DNA from: Bacteroidia bacterium
GTDB lineage: Bacteria; Bacteroidota; Bacteroidia; Bacteroidales; Azobacteroidaceae
Assembly (NCBI GenBank): GCA_025996865.1
Contig: BNTV01000047.1
Span: 1 to 34,665, forward strand
Direction: 5' to 3'
Length of the DNA: 34,665 nt
Below are positions 8,638-16,520 of this stretch, one piece after another. How positions within the stretch are numbered: the first letter of the stretch is position 1; the number at the start of each line of letters is the position of its first letter. Below the pieces are notes generated by a model, which saw only the letters and a program-made list of their open reading frames with translations, did not search any database and was not told the DNA's origin. The translations under genes and the position numbers were made by a program.

Positions 8638-9789
8638 ATGATGAAAGAGTCTATTATCATAAAACATTTTGGTCCTATCAAAGAGATAGAGATTGATGAT
8701 ATTCGCCCATTGACTGTTTTTATTGGTGAATCGGGAAGCGGGAAAAGTACAATTATGAAGATAATCATACTATTTCGTTGGATTTATAAAATGGTTAATA
8801 TCCGTTCTTACTTAAAACATGCTAATATTTCTCAATCTCCATTTAAATTTGATTTCAAATCATATTTAAAAAATAATGGCTTGTCGGATTATATTAAGCC
8901 CAATACGGAAATCGTTTATACAAAAGGCAATAATACAATTTCTTTTAAAGGTTCACTTGATGCTTCGGTAATTATTCCGGAGAATGAGTTAAGTTTGGAA
9001 AAAATGTGTTTTATTGCAGATAAAAGAAACTTGATACCGGATGTTCTTTCAGGACGAAAAACGGATATGAATTTTTATTTGAATGAAACTTTTAATGATT
9101 TTAAGAATGGTGAAGGCTCTGTTAAAGAATTAAACATTGAATATTTAGGTGTCAAGTATTTGTCAAAACAAACGAACGCCGGAATTAAGTACTATATTGG
9201 AAGTCTTGATGAAAATGAAAAATATACAATCAATTTGGAAGATTCATCTTCAGGCATACAAACCGTAGTTCCTTTGTCCGTTATCATGGAATATTTCTCA
9301 AAATACTACGATTTTAACAATCGGTTTAATAAAATCATCTTTGATTACATGTCCCGAAACGACAATCTTAAAGATTTTAGAGCAGAACAAAACATTGGAG
9401 ATATAAAATATAGAAATATTCACATTCATATAGAAGAACCGGAATTGAGTTTATACCCTGAAAGCCAAAGGAGTTTAATAAATTTTATTATAAATAGATG
9501 TTTTATTCAGGAACACAACGGGTATAATATGACAGTTATGATGGCAACACATAGTCCGTATATTATCAATCATTTGAATTTACTTATAATGGTTGGTAAA
9601 AAAGGCCAATTAGAAGATGATGCTTCTTTGTTATTGGAAAATGTTGATGTGATTGAAATTACGGATGGTTATTTGAATAACCTTAAAAGAGAGGAAAAAC
9701 TTATAATTGATACACGTCCGCTATCCGAACCTATTTCCAAGATATATGAACAATATAATATTTTATTAGAAAATGGACAACCTGCTTAA
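8638..9789 (+). CDS. AAA/ABC-type ATPase (AAA_15/AAA_21, SMC/OLD-like), unknown function
   Basis: A 383-aa cytoplasmic ATPase of the RecF/SMC-like fold used by many phage-defence and abortive-infection proteins. Visible motifs are the Walker A GESGSGKST (residues 30-38), a signature-like DSSSGIQTVVPL about residue 203, the Walker B IHIEEPELSLYP (both acids present), and the switch ATHSPYIINHLN. There is no recognisable nuclease or TOPRIM domain at the C-terminus. It overlaps the next gene by 17 bp, so the two are translationally coupled and probably work together. The pair is much richer in A and T than the flanking recycling genes, which suggests horizontal acquisition. The start could be either of the adjacent ATGs at 8638 or 8641. 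Its last 163 codons are copied at 12723-13215. A defence role is inference only. Confidence 0.8.
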   Translation: MMKESIIIKHFGPIKEIEIDDIRPLTVFIGESGSGKSTIMKIIILFRWIYKMVNIRSYLKHANISQSPFKFDFKSYLKNNGLSDYIKPNTEIVYTKGNNTISFKGSLDASVIIPENELSLEKMCFIADKRNLIPDVLSGRKTDMNFYLNETFNDFKNGEGSVKELNIEYLGVKYLSKQTNAGIKYYIGSLDENEKYTINLEDSSSGIQTVVPLSVIMEYFSKYYDFNNRFNKIIFDYMSRNDNLKDFRAEQNIGDIKYRNIHIHIEEPELSLYPESQRSLINFIINRCFIQEHNGYNMTVMMATHSPYIINHLNLLIMVGKKGQLEDDASLLLENVDVIEITDGYLNNLKREEKLIIDTRPLSEPISKIYEQYNILLENGQPA

Positions 9790-10393
9790 TACTAATTATA
9801 TAAATTATATCAATAAAGAATATAGACCATTTGAACCTCCTTGTATTCCTTTAAATATCGGAGAAATTAAATCTGATGTAATCAATGATACATATTTTGA
9901 TATACAAGATATGCAAAAAGCCATTAAACAACCTGTAGGAAAAGGAAGTGCAACTTATAAAAATATTACAAATAAGATAATCGCGATTATTGATTATGAG
10001 GATTTTATAAAAAAATTGCCATTAAATAATACGAAAGATATGAAAAGGTGTGATTTTATTGTATATGATTTAGAGCAATATTCATTTTTTGTTTTGAATG
10101 AACTTTCACAAAGTAGTTCATCAAAAAATAAGTTTAGCGACGCAAGGCAACAGCTACACAATGCAATATTTCACTTTAATAAAGTTTATGAAATTAAATC
10201 GTTTGTAAATAAATTTAATGAAAAATTATGTGTATTTTCCAATAAAAACAAAACGTTGACAAAAACACCGGAAAATATTGCAGATGCTTTTGATGAAGTA
10301 AAAAAATATTTGCCGGAACCTATTGAACATAATTACCAACCAATTACAAAATTAAACTTCAAACTAATTGAAGCTGCAATCATTGATGTTTAA
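9773..10393 (+). CDS. 206-aa protein of unknown function, partner of the ATPase (copy 1)
   Basis: I do not recognise this family with confidence. It is a soluble, AT-rich-encoded protein without signal peptide or membrane segment, starting 17 bp before the end of the ATPase gene. A central stretch, CDFIVYD (93-99), then FFVLNELS (105-112), then a helix with ARQQL (124-128), has the spacing of a PD-(D/E)xK nuclease core (Asp94, Glu110, helix Gln). The Lys expected two residues after the Glu is Ser112, so this is at best a degenerate or inactive form. The pairing of an SMC-like ATPase with a small possible nuclease resembles two-gene defence cassettes, but this is inference. An identical copy is at 13199-13819, and 81 bp of this gene (9997-10077) recur inverted at 12646-12726. 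Confidence 0.7.
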   Translation: MDNLLNTNYINYINKEYRPFEPPCIPLNIGEIKSDVINDTYFDIQDMQKAIKQPVGKGSATYKNITNKIIAIIDYEDFIKKLPLNNTKDMKRCDFIVYDLEQYSFFVLNELSQSSSSKNKFSDARQQLHNAIFHFNKVYEIKSFVNKFNEKLCVFSNKNKTLTKTPENIADAFDEVKKYLPEPIEHNYQPITKLNFKLIEAAIIDV

Positions 10394-10435
10394 TAATTGT
10401 AAAACAAAATGACAACAAATCAAGTAAATAAAAAA

Positions 10436-11866
10436 ATGAAACATTTTTCAATTTTAATATTATTCGCATTGTTATTCGCTTGTTCGCCGCAATCCGGCAA
10501 AGTAAGCAAAGAACAAATTGCTGAGGAAGAAACAGCCGGCAATTTTGCCAAAGCAACGCATCTCATTGATGTATATATTGCGGAAAACGATTTAACCCCC
10601 AGTGAGGTTTACGAATTGAATGCACGGAAAGACATCATGCACCGCATTCGTTTGGATTTTGAAAAAGACAAAGCTTCGGTTATTGAATACGTCAAAAAAT
10701 ACTATCCTGATGTCAACGACGAAATTTTGGAAAAATGGGAGAAATTCAAAGCATTGGAATCCAAAGTGATAGACGGCGAAAAATGGTATTTCAACCGTGC
10801 AGCTTCCAATTTGTTCCGTCTGGATAAAGAAGCGATTGCCCGCAAAGCCGAAGTCGATAAACCTGCCGAAGGTAAAGAATCTATTTTAAAAACCCATTTG
10901 CCGGAAGTCGTTAATACGTTGATTAAAAACGGAAAAACACAAGCAACCCCGGTCAAAATGCGGGTCAAATACGAACTGACTTTACAAGCCAATGCCGTAC
11001 CCGACGGAGAAGTGGTAAGATGTTGGTTGCCCTATCCGCGCGAAGACAATCGCCGGCAATCGAACGTTAAACTACTGTCGGTCAACGACAGCAATTATGT
11101 GATTGCGCCGGCGCAATATTCCCACCGGACTATCTATATGGAAAAAATCGCCCGCAAAGACGAGCCGCTGAAATTCACCATCGAATTTTCGTATCAACAT
11201 GCACCCGAATGGTTTAATCTACAAAACCAAACGATTCAACCCTACGATACCCAAAGCGAATTGTACAAAGCCTACACGGCCGAGCGTCCGCCGCATATTG
11301 TTTTTACCGATTCAATCAAAGCGGTATCCGAACGGATAGTAGGCAATGAAACAGACCCTTATCAAAAAGTGAAAAAGATTTGGGAATGGGTGGATGTTAC
11401 TTTCCCCTGGGCCGGAGCGCGGGAATATTCGACCATCGCCAACATTCCGCAATACGTTTTGGAAAACGGACATGGCGATTGCGGACAAGTAACCTTGTTG
11501 TTTATGACTTTGGCGCGTTACAACGGTATTCCTACCCGTTGGCAAAGCGGTTTTTCGATGCATCCCGGCAGTTCGAACCTGCATGATTGGAGCGAGTTTT
11601 ACATCGAAGGCTCCGGCTGGATACCTATGGACGAATCGTTTGGACTCAATACCTTTTCCGCTAATGATGATGTGAAATATTTCTATTCCAACGGGATAGA
11701 TGCCTACCGATGGATTGTGAACAACGATTTTTCGCAACCGCTTTTTCCCGATAAAATTTTCCCGCGTAGCGAAACAGTCGATTTCCAACGCGGTGAATTG
11801 GAATGGCGAGGCGGAAATATTTATTTTGACCAATGGGATTGGGATTTTGATATAAGTTATGAATAA
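10436..11866 (+). CDS. Transglutaminase-like lipoprotein (copy 1)
   Basis: A 476-aa exported lipoprotein with a transglutaminase-like (papain-fold) domain. The start at 10436 is preferred to the in-frame ATG at 10409, because it puts a lysine-led signal peptide (MKHFSILILFALLFACS) with a clean lipobox Cys at the N-terminus. The catalytic triad is visible in the C-terminal third: Cys in GHGDCGQVTL, His in LHDWSEFY and Asp in WIPMDESFG. The N-terminal half is a helical and beta region without a family I can name. Such proteins in Bacteroidota are thought to be peptidases acting on peptides or cell-wall cross-links, which fits the neighbouring DUF1343 gene that it overlaps by 8 bp. It lies 42 bp after the 206-aa gene, where base composition returns to that of the host genes. 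A perfect copy lies at 13862-15292. Confidence 0.85.
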   Translation: MKHFSILILFALLFACSPQSGKVSKEQIAEEETAGNFAKATHLIDVYIAENDLTPSEVYELNARKDIMHRIRLDFEKDKASVIEYVKKYYPDVNDEILEKWEKFKALESKVIDGEKWYFNRAASNLFRLDKEAIARKAEVDKPAEGKESILKTHLPEVVNTLIKNGKTQATPVKMRVKYELTLQANAVPDGEVVRCWLPYPREDNRRQSNVKLLSVNDSNYVIAPAQYSHRTIYMEKIARKDEPLKFTIEFSYQHAPEWFNLQNQTIQPYDTQSELYKAYTAERPPHIVFTDSIKAVSERIVGNETDPYQKVKKIWEWVDVTFPWAGAREYSTIANIPQYVLENGHGDCGQVTLLFMTLARYNGIPTRWQSGFSMHPGSSNLHDWSEFYIEGSGWIPMDESFGLNTFSANDDVKYFYSNGIDAYRWIVNNDFSQPLFPDKIFPRSETVDFQRGELEWRGGNIYFDQWDWDFDISYE

Positions 11867-12653
11867 ATTATCTGTCATTGCGGGCTTTTTATTTTGTCTG
11901 ATTATCAACAAGTTATATTTTATAAGAAAAGTAATTGTTCTTTTTTGTACATTGTGCAGTGCATTCTGTATGCAGGCGCAACAACCGGCGGTCGTGGTCG
12001 GTGCGGAACGGACTGCCGAATATTTGCCGCTTTTGGAGGGCAAACGCATTGCGCTGTTTTCCAATCATACCGGTATCGTAGGGAACAAACATTTATTGGA
12101 TGTTTTGATTGAAAATAAAATCAATGTAACGGCGATTTTCTCGCCTGAACACGGTTTTCGCGGCGATGCCGGAGCCGGCGACCACGTGGCCAGTTCAGTA
12201 GATGAAAAAACCGGAGTACCCATTCTGTCGCTGTACGATGGAAATTCCGGTAAACCCAGCGAAACCTCCATGCGCAAATTCGATTTGCTGATTGTGGATA
12301 TACAAGATGTCGGATTGCGTTTCTATACTTACTATGTCACAATGACCAAGTTGATGGATGCTTGCGCCGAACAGCACAAAAAAGTGATACTCATGGATAG
12401 ACCCAATCCCAACGGGCATTACGTGGATGGTCCGATACTGAATATGAAATACAAATCGGGCGTTGGCGGACTGCCGATTCCGGTGGTTCACGGATTGACT
12501 TTAGGCGAACTTGCCGGGATGGTCAACGGCGAAAAATGGTTGACCAAAGGACGTGTCTGCGATTTAACGGTCATCAAATGCTTGAATTACACGCATCAAA
12601 CGATGTACCGCCTGCCGATTCTGCCGTCGCCGAATTTACCGAATATGCTCTAA
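11859..12653 (+). pseudogene. DUF1343 / NamZ-like gene, second paralogue, 3'-truncated by the duplication
   Basis: The first 264 codons are identical to the complete gene at 15285-16520 (411 aa). At 12651 the sequence switches to the inverted junction segment, which supplies the TAA stop (12651-12653) at once. The product keeps the signal region, FSNHTGIVG, IFSPEHGFRGD and RPNPNGHY, so much of the N-terminal domain is intact, but the C-terminal third is missing. It overlaps the transglutaminase gene by 8 bp. It is probably inactive; a stable short form cannot be excluded. Confidence 0.85.
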
Positions 12654-12726
12654 ATCATATACAATAAAATCACACCTTTTCATATCTTTCGTATTATTTA
12701 ATGGCAATTTTTTTATAAAATCCTCA
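12646..12726 (-). repeat. Inverted 81-bp segment of the 206-aa gene at the duplication junction
   Basis: This segment is the exact reverse complement of 9997-10077 (and of 13423-13503), inside the 206-aa gene. Its left end shares TGCTCT (12646-12651) with the DUF1343 gene and its right end shares CTCA (12723-12726) with the ATPase gene. It thus links copy 1 to copy 2 with microhomology on both sides and leaves 71 bp belonging to neither copy. Confidence 0.93.
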
Positions 12727-13215
12727 AAATACTACGATTTTAACAATCGGTTTAATAAAATCATCTTTGATTACATGTCCCGAAACGACAATCTTAAAGA
12801 TTTTAGAGCAGAACAAAACATTGGAGATATAAAATATAGAAATATTCACATTCATATAGAAGAACCGGAATTGAGTTTATACCCTGAAAGCCAAAGGAGT
12901 TTAATAAATTTTATTATAAATAGATGTTTTATTCAGGAACACAACGGGTATAATATGACAGTTATGATGGCAACACATAGTCCGTATATTATCAATCATT
13001 TGAATTTACTTATAATGGTTGGTAAAAAAGGCCAATTAGAAGATGATGCTTCTTTGTTATTGGAAAATGTTGATGTGATTGAAATTACGGATGGTTATTT
13101 GAATAACCTTAAAAGAGAGGAAAAACTTATAATTGATACACGTCCGCTATCCGAACCTATTTCCAAGATATATGAACAATATAATATTTTATTAGAAAAT
13201 GGACAACCTGCTTAA
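12723..13215 (+). pseudogene. ATPase gene fragment, 5'-truncated by the duplication
   Basis: This is the 3' part of the ATPase gene at 8638-9789, from codon 221 on. The Walker A and the signature-like motif are lost; the Walker B (EEPELSLYP) and the ATHSPY switch remain. The first ATG in frame is at 12775, giving a possible 146-aa product equal to residues 238-383. It cannot bind ATP normally. It still overlaps the following 206-aa gene by 17 bp, so translation through it could serve that gene. Confidence 0.88.
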
Positions 13216-13819
13216 TACTAATTATATAAATTATATCAATAAAGAATATAGACCATTTGAACCTCCTTGTATTCCTTTAAATATCGGAGAAATTAAATCT
13301 GATGTAATCAATGATACATATTTTGATATACAAGATATGCAAAAAGCCATTAAACAACCTGTAGGAAAAGGAAGTGCAACTTATAAAAATATTACAAATA
13401 AGATAATCGCGATTATTGATTATGAGGATTTTATAAAAAAATTGCCATTAAATAATACGAAAGATATGAAAAGGTGTGATTTTATTGTATATGATTTAGA
13501 GCAATATTCATTTTTTGTTTTGAATGAACTTTCACAAAGTAGTTCATCAAAAAATAAGTTTAGCGACGCAAGGCAACAGCTACACAATGCAATATTTCAC
13601 TTTAATAAAGTTTATGAAATTAAATCGTTTGTAAATAAATTTAATGAAAAATTATGTGTATTTTCCAATAAAAACAAAACGTTGACAAAAACACCGGAAA
13701 ATATTGCAGATGCTTTTGATGAAGTAAAAAAATATTTGCCGGAACCTATTGAACATAATTACCAACCAATTACAAAATTAAACTTCAAACTAATTGAAGC
13801 TGCAATCATTGATGTTTAA
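13199..13819 (+). CDS. 206-aa protein of unknown function (copy 2)
   Basis: Identical in sequence to the gene at 9773-10393. Here the upstream ATPase gene is only a fragment, so this copy has lost a complete coupled partner. If the two proteins form a fixed complex, the duplication raises the ratio of this protein to the ATPase. Function is unknown; the weak PD-(D/E)xK-like pattern described for copy 1 applies equally. No promoter is evident in the 71-bp junction, so expression would depend on read-through from copy 1. Confidence 0.7.
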   Translation: MDNLLNTNYINYINKEYRPFEPPCIPLNIGEIKSDVINDTYFDIQDMQKAIKQPVGKGSATYKNITNKIIAIIDYEDFIKKLPLNNTKDMKRCDFIVYDLEQYSFFVLNELSQSSSSKNKFSDARQQLHNAIFHFNKVYEIKSFVNKFNEKLCVFSNKNKTLTKTPENIADAFDEVKKYLPEPIEHNYQPITKLNFKLIEAAIIDV

Positions 13820-13861
13820 TAATTGTAAAACAAAATGACAACAAATCAAGTAAATAAAAAA

Positions 13862-15292
13862 ATGAAACATTTTTCAATTTTAATATTATTCGCATTGTTA
13901 TTCGCTTGTTCGCCGCAATCCGGCAAAGTAAGCAAAGAACAAATTGCTGAGGAAGAAACAGCCGGCAATTTTGCCAAAGCAACGCATCTCATTGATGTAT
14001 ATATTGCGGAAAACGATTTAACCCCCAGTGAGGTTTACGAATTGAATGCACGGAAAGACATCATGCACCGCATTCGTTTGGATTTTGAAAAAGACAAAGC
14101 TTCGGTTATTGAATACGTCAAAAAATACTATCCTGATGTCAACGACGAAATTTTGGAAAAATGGGAGAAATTCAAAGCATTGGAATCCAAAGTGATAGAC
14201 GGCGAAAAATGGTATTTCAACCGTGCAGCTTCCAATTTGTTCCGTCTGGATAAAGAAGCGATTGCCCGCAAAGCCGAAGTCGATAAACCTGCCGAAGGTA
14301 AAGAATCTATTTTAAAAACCCATTTGCCGGAAGTCGTTAATACGTTGATTAAAAACGGAAAAACACAAGCAACCCCGGTCAAAATGCGGGTCAAATACGA
14401 ACTGACTTTACAAGCCAATGCCGTACCCGACGGAGAAGTGGTAAGATGTTGGTTGCCCTATCCGCGCGAAGACAATCGCCGGCAATCGAACGTTAAACTA
14501 CTGTCGGTCAACGACAGCAATTATGTGATTGCGCCGGCGCAATATTCCCACCGGACTATCTATATGGAAAAAATCGCCCGCAAAGACGAGCCGCTGAAAT
14601 TCACCATCGAATTTTCGTATCAACATGCACCCGAATGGTTTAATCTACAAAACCAAACGATTCAACCCTACGATACCCAAAGCGAATTGTACAAAGCCTA
14701 CACGGCCGAGCGTCCGCCGCATATTGTTTTTACCGATTCAATCAAAGCGGTATCCGAACGGATAGTAGGCAATGAAACAGACCCTTATCAAAAAGTGAAA
14801 AAGATTTGGGAATGGGTGGATGTTACTTTCCCCTGGGCCGGAGCGCGGGAATATTCGACCATCGCCAACATTCCGCAATACGTTTTGGAAAACGGACATG
14901 GCGATTGCGGACAAGTAACCTTGTTGTTTATGACTTTGGCGCGTTACAACGGTATTCCTACCCGTTGGCAAAGCGGTTTTTCGATGCATCCCGGCAGTTC
15001 GAACCTGCATGATTGGAGCGAGTTTTACATCGAAGGCTCCGGCTGGATACCTATGGACGAATCGTTTGGACTCAATACCTTTTCCGCTAATGATGATGTG
15101 AAATATTTCTATTCCAACGGGATAGATGCCTACCGATGGATTGTGAACAACGATTTTTCGCAACCGCTTTTTCCCGATAAAATTTTCCCGCGTAGCGAAA
15201 CAGTCGATTTCCAACGCGGTGAATTGGAATGGCGAGGCGGAAATATTTATTTTGACCAATGGGATTGGGATTTTGATATAAGTTATGAATAA
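13862..15292 (+). CDS. Transglutaminase-like lipoprotein (copy 2)
   Basis: Identical in sequence to the gene at 10436-11866, with the same lipobox, catalytic Cys (GDCGQ), His (LHDWSEF) and Asp (PMDES). This copy is the one followed, with an 8-bp overlap, by the complete second DUF1343 gene, so it keeps the presumed ancestral arrangement transglutaminase-DUF1343-phosphoesterase. The start at 13862 is chosen for the lipoprotein signal, as in copy 1. Both copies appear intact, so the gene dose is two. Confidence 0.85.
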   Translation: MKHFSILILFALLFACSPQSGKVSKEQIAEEETAGNFAKATHLIDVYIAENDLTPSEVYELNARKDIMHRIRLDFEKDKASVIEYVKKYYPDVNDEILEKWEKFKALESKVIDGEKWYFNRAASNLFRLDKEAIARKAEVDKPAEGKESILKTHLPEVVNTLIKNGKTQATPVKMRVKYELTLQANAVPDGEVVRCWLPYPREDNRRQSNVKLLSVNDSNYVIAPAQYSHRTIYMEKIARKDEPLKFTIEFSYQHAPEWFNLQNQTIQPYDTQSELYKAYTAERPPHIVFTDSIKAVSERIVGNETDPYQKVKKIWEWVDVTFPWAGAREYSTIANIPQYVLENGHGDCGQVTLLFMTLARYNGIPTRWQSGFSMHPGSSNLHDWSEFYIEGSGWIPMDESFGLNTFSANDDVKYFYSNGIDAYRWIVNNDFSQPLFPDKIFPRSETVDFQRGELEWRGGNIYFDQWDWDFDISYE

Positions 15293-16520
15293 ATTATCTG
15301 TCATTGCGGGCTTTTTATTTTGTCTGATTATCAACAAGTTATATTTTATAAGAAAAGTAATTGTTCTTTTTTGTACATTGTGCAGTGCATTCTGTATGCA
15401 GGCGCAACAACCGGCGGTCGTGGTCGGTGCGGAACGGACTGCCGAATATTTGCCGCTTTTGGAGGGCAAACGCATTGCGCTGTTTTCCAATCATACCGGT
15501 ATCGTAGGGAACAAACATTTATTGGATGTTTTGATTGAAAATAAAATCAATGTAACGGCGATTTTCTCGCCTGAACACGGTTTTCGCGGCGATGCCGGAG
15601 CCGGCGACCACGTGGCCAGTTCAGTAGATGAAAAAACCGGAGTACCCATTCTGTCGCTGTACGATGGAAATTCCGGTAAACCCAGCGAAACCTCCATGCG
15701 CAAATTCGATTTGCTGATTGTGGATATACAAGATGTCGGATTGCGTTTCTATACTTACTATGTCACAATGACCAAGTTGATGGATGCTTGCGCCGAACAG
15801 CACAAAAAAGTGATACTCATGGATAGACCCAATCCCAACGGGCATTACGTGGATGGTCCGATACTGAATATGAAATACAAATCGGGCGTTGGCGGACTGC
15901 CGATTCCGGTGGTTCACGGATTGACTTTAGGCGAACTTGCCGGGATGGTCAACGGCGAAAAATGGTTGACCAAAGGACGTGTCTGCGATTTAACGGTCAT
16001 CAAATGCTTGAATTACACGCATCAAACGATGTACCGCCTGCCGATTCTGCCGTCGCCGAATTTACCGAATATGCTCTCGATTTATCTCTATCCTTCGACT
16101 TGCTATTTTGAAGCAACCCCTGTGAGTTTGGGACGGGGCACTTCGCTTCCTTTTCAGATTTACGGTCACCCGAATATGAAAGGATATACTTATTCATTCA
16201 CGCCCAAGTCAATGCCTTCGGCGCCCAAACCGCCACAGCAAGACCGCCTTTGTTACGGAGTGAATTTAAACAATCTTTCGGAGGAAGAAGTGTGGAAAAA
16301 AGGAATAGATTTAAGTTATCTCATTGATGCTTACCGGAATTTGAATATGGACGACCATTTTTTCCGCTCCTTTTTTGAAAATCTTATCGGAGTCGATTAC
16401 GTCCGCAAGATGATTATACAAGGCAAAAGCGCCGATGAAATCAAAGCGATGTGGCAAGACGATGTAGCGAAATTTAAAAAACAGCGCAAACCCTATTTAT
16501 TGTATGAAGAATCGTATTAA
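15285..16520 (+). CDS. DUF1343 / NamZ-like exo-beta-N-acetylmuramidase, second paralogue (complete)
   Basis: A 411-aa exported protein of the DUF1343 (NamZ/YbbC) family. The hydrophobic N-terminus is longer than usual; an internal start near the arginine-lysine pair before VIVLFCTLCSAFCMQAQQ would give a normal signal peptide. Family hallmarks are LFSNHTGIVG, IFSPEHGFRGDAGAGD, VDIQDVGLRFYTY and MDRPNPNGHYVDGP. The sequence differs clearly from the first paralogue at 7283-8515, for example in the NHTGIV against NPTGVD segment, so the two probably attack different muropeptide ends. It overlaps the transglutaminase gene by 8 bp and the phosphoesterase gene by 17 bp, indicating tight co-translation. 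The first 793 bp are shared perfectly with the truncated copy at 11859. Confidence 0.87.
   Translation: MNKLSVIAGFLFCLIINKLYFIRKVIVLFCTLCSAFCMQAQQPAVVVGAERTAEYLPLLEGKRIALFSNHTGIVGNKHLLDVLIENKINVTAIFSPEHGFRGDAGAGDHVASSVDEKTGVPILSLYDGNSGKPSETSMRKFDLLIVDIQDVGLRFYTYYVTMTKLMDACAEQHKKVILMDRPNPNGHYVDGPILNMKYKSGVGGLPIPVVHGLTLGELAGMVNGEKWLTKGRVCDLTVIKCLNYTHQTMYRLPILPSPNLPNMLSIYLYPSTCYFEATPVSLGRGTSLPFQIYGHPNMKGYTYSFTPKSMPSAPKPPQQDRLCYGVNLNNLSEEEVWKKGIDLSYLIDAYRNLNMDDHFFRSFFENLIGVDYVRKMIIQGKSADEIKAMWQDDVAKFKKQRKPYLLYEESY

Larger units (their letters stand above)
9297..12651 (+). repeat. Tandem duplication, copy 1 (3355 bp)
   Basis: This stretch recurs at 12723-16077 at a constant offset of 3426 bp. All encoded proteins, and the open frames on both strands, are the same in the two copies. 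It starts inside the ATPase gene (codon 220/221) and ends inside the second DUF1343 gene after codon 264. The bases just outside differ (9296 against 12722; 12652 against 16078). Confidence 0.95.
12723..16077 (+). repeat. Tandem duplication, copy 2 (3355 bp)
   Basis: Second copy of 9297-12651 in direct orientation. It begins in the ATPase reading frame without its start or Walker A motif and ends inside the complete second DUF1343 gene, where unique sequence resumes at 16078. Confidence 0.95.

Noticed and set aside
9997..13503. The inverted 81-bp segment as a site-specific invertible switch
   Set aside because: Its ends show only 6-bp and 4-bp microhomology to unrelated genes, there are no flanking recombinase-type inverted repeats, and no recombinase gene is nearby; template switching explains it better.
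11312..15490. Minus-strand 250-codon frames opposite the transglutaminase genes
   Set aside because: They are shadows of the coding strand and appear twice only because the region is duplicated.
9297..16077. Composite transposon carrying the ATPase pair
   Set aside because: The repeats are the genes themselves in direct order, with no transposase, terminal inverted repeats or target duplication at the borders.
16000..16197. Minus-strand 65-codon frame opposite the second DUF1343 gene
   Set aside because: Antisense shadow with low-complexity Ser/Lys content and no support from context.
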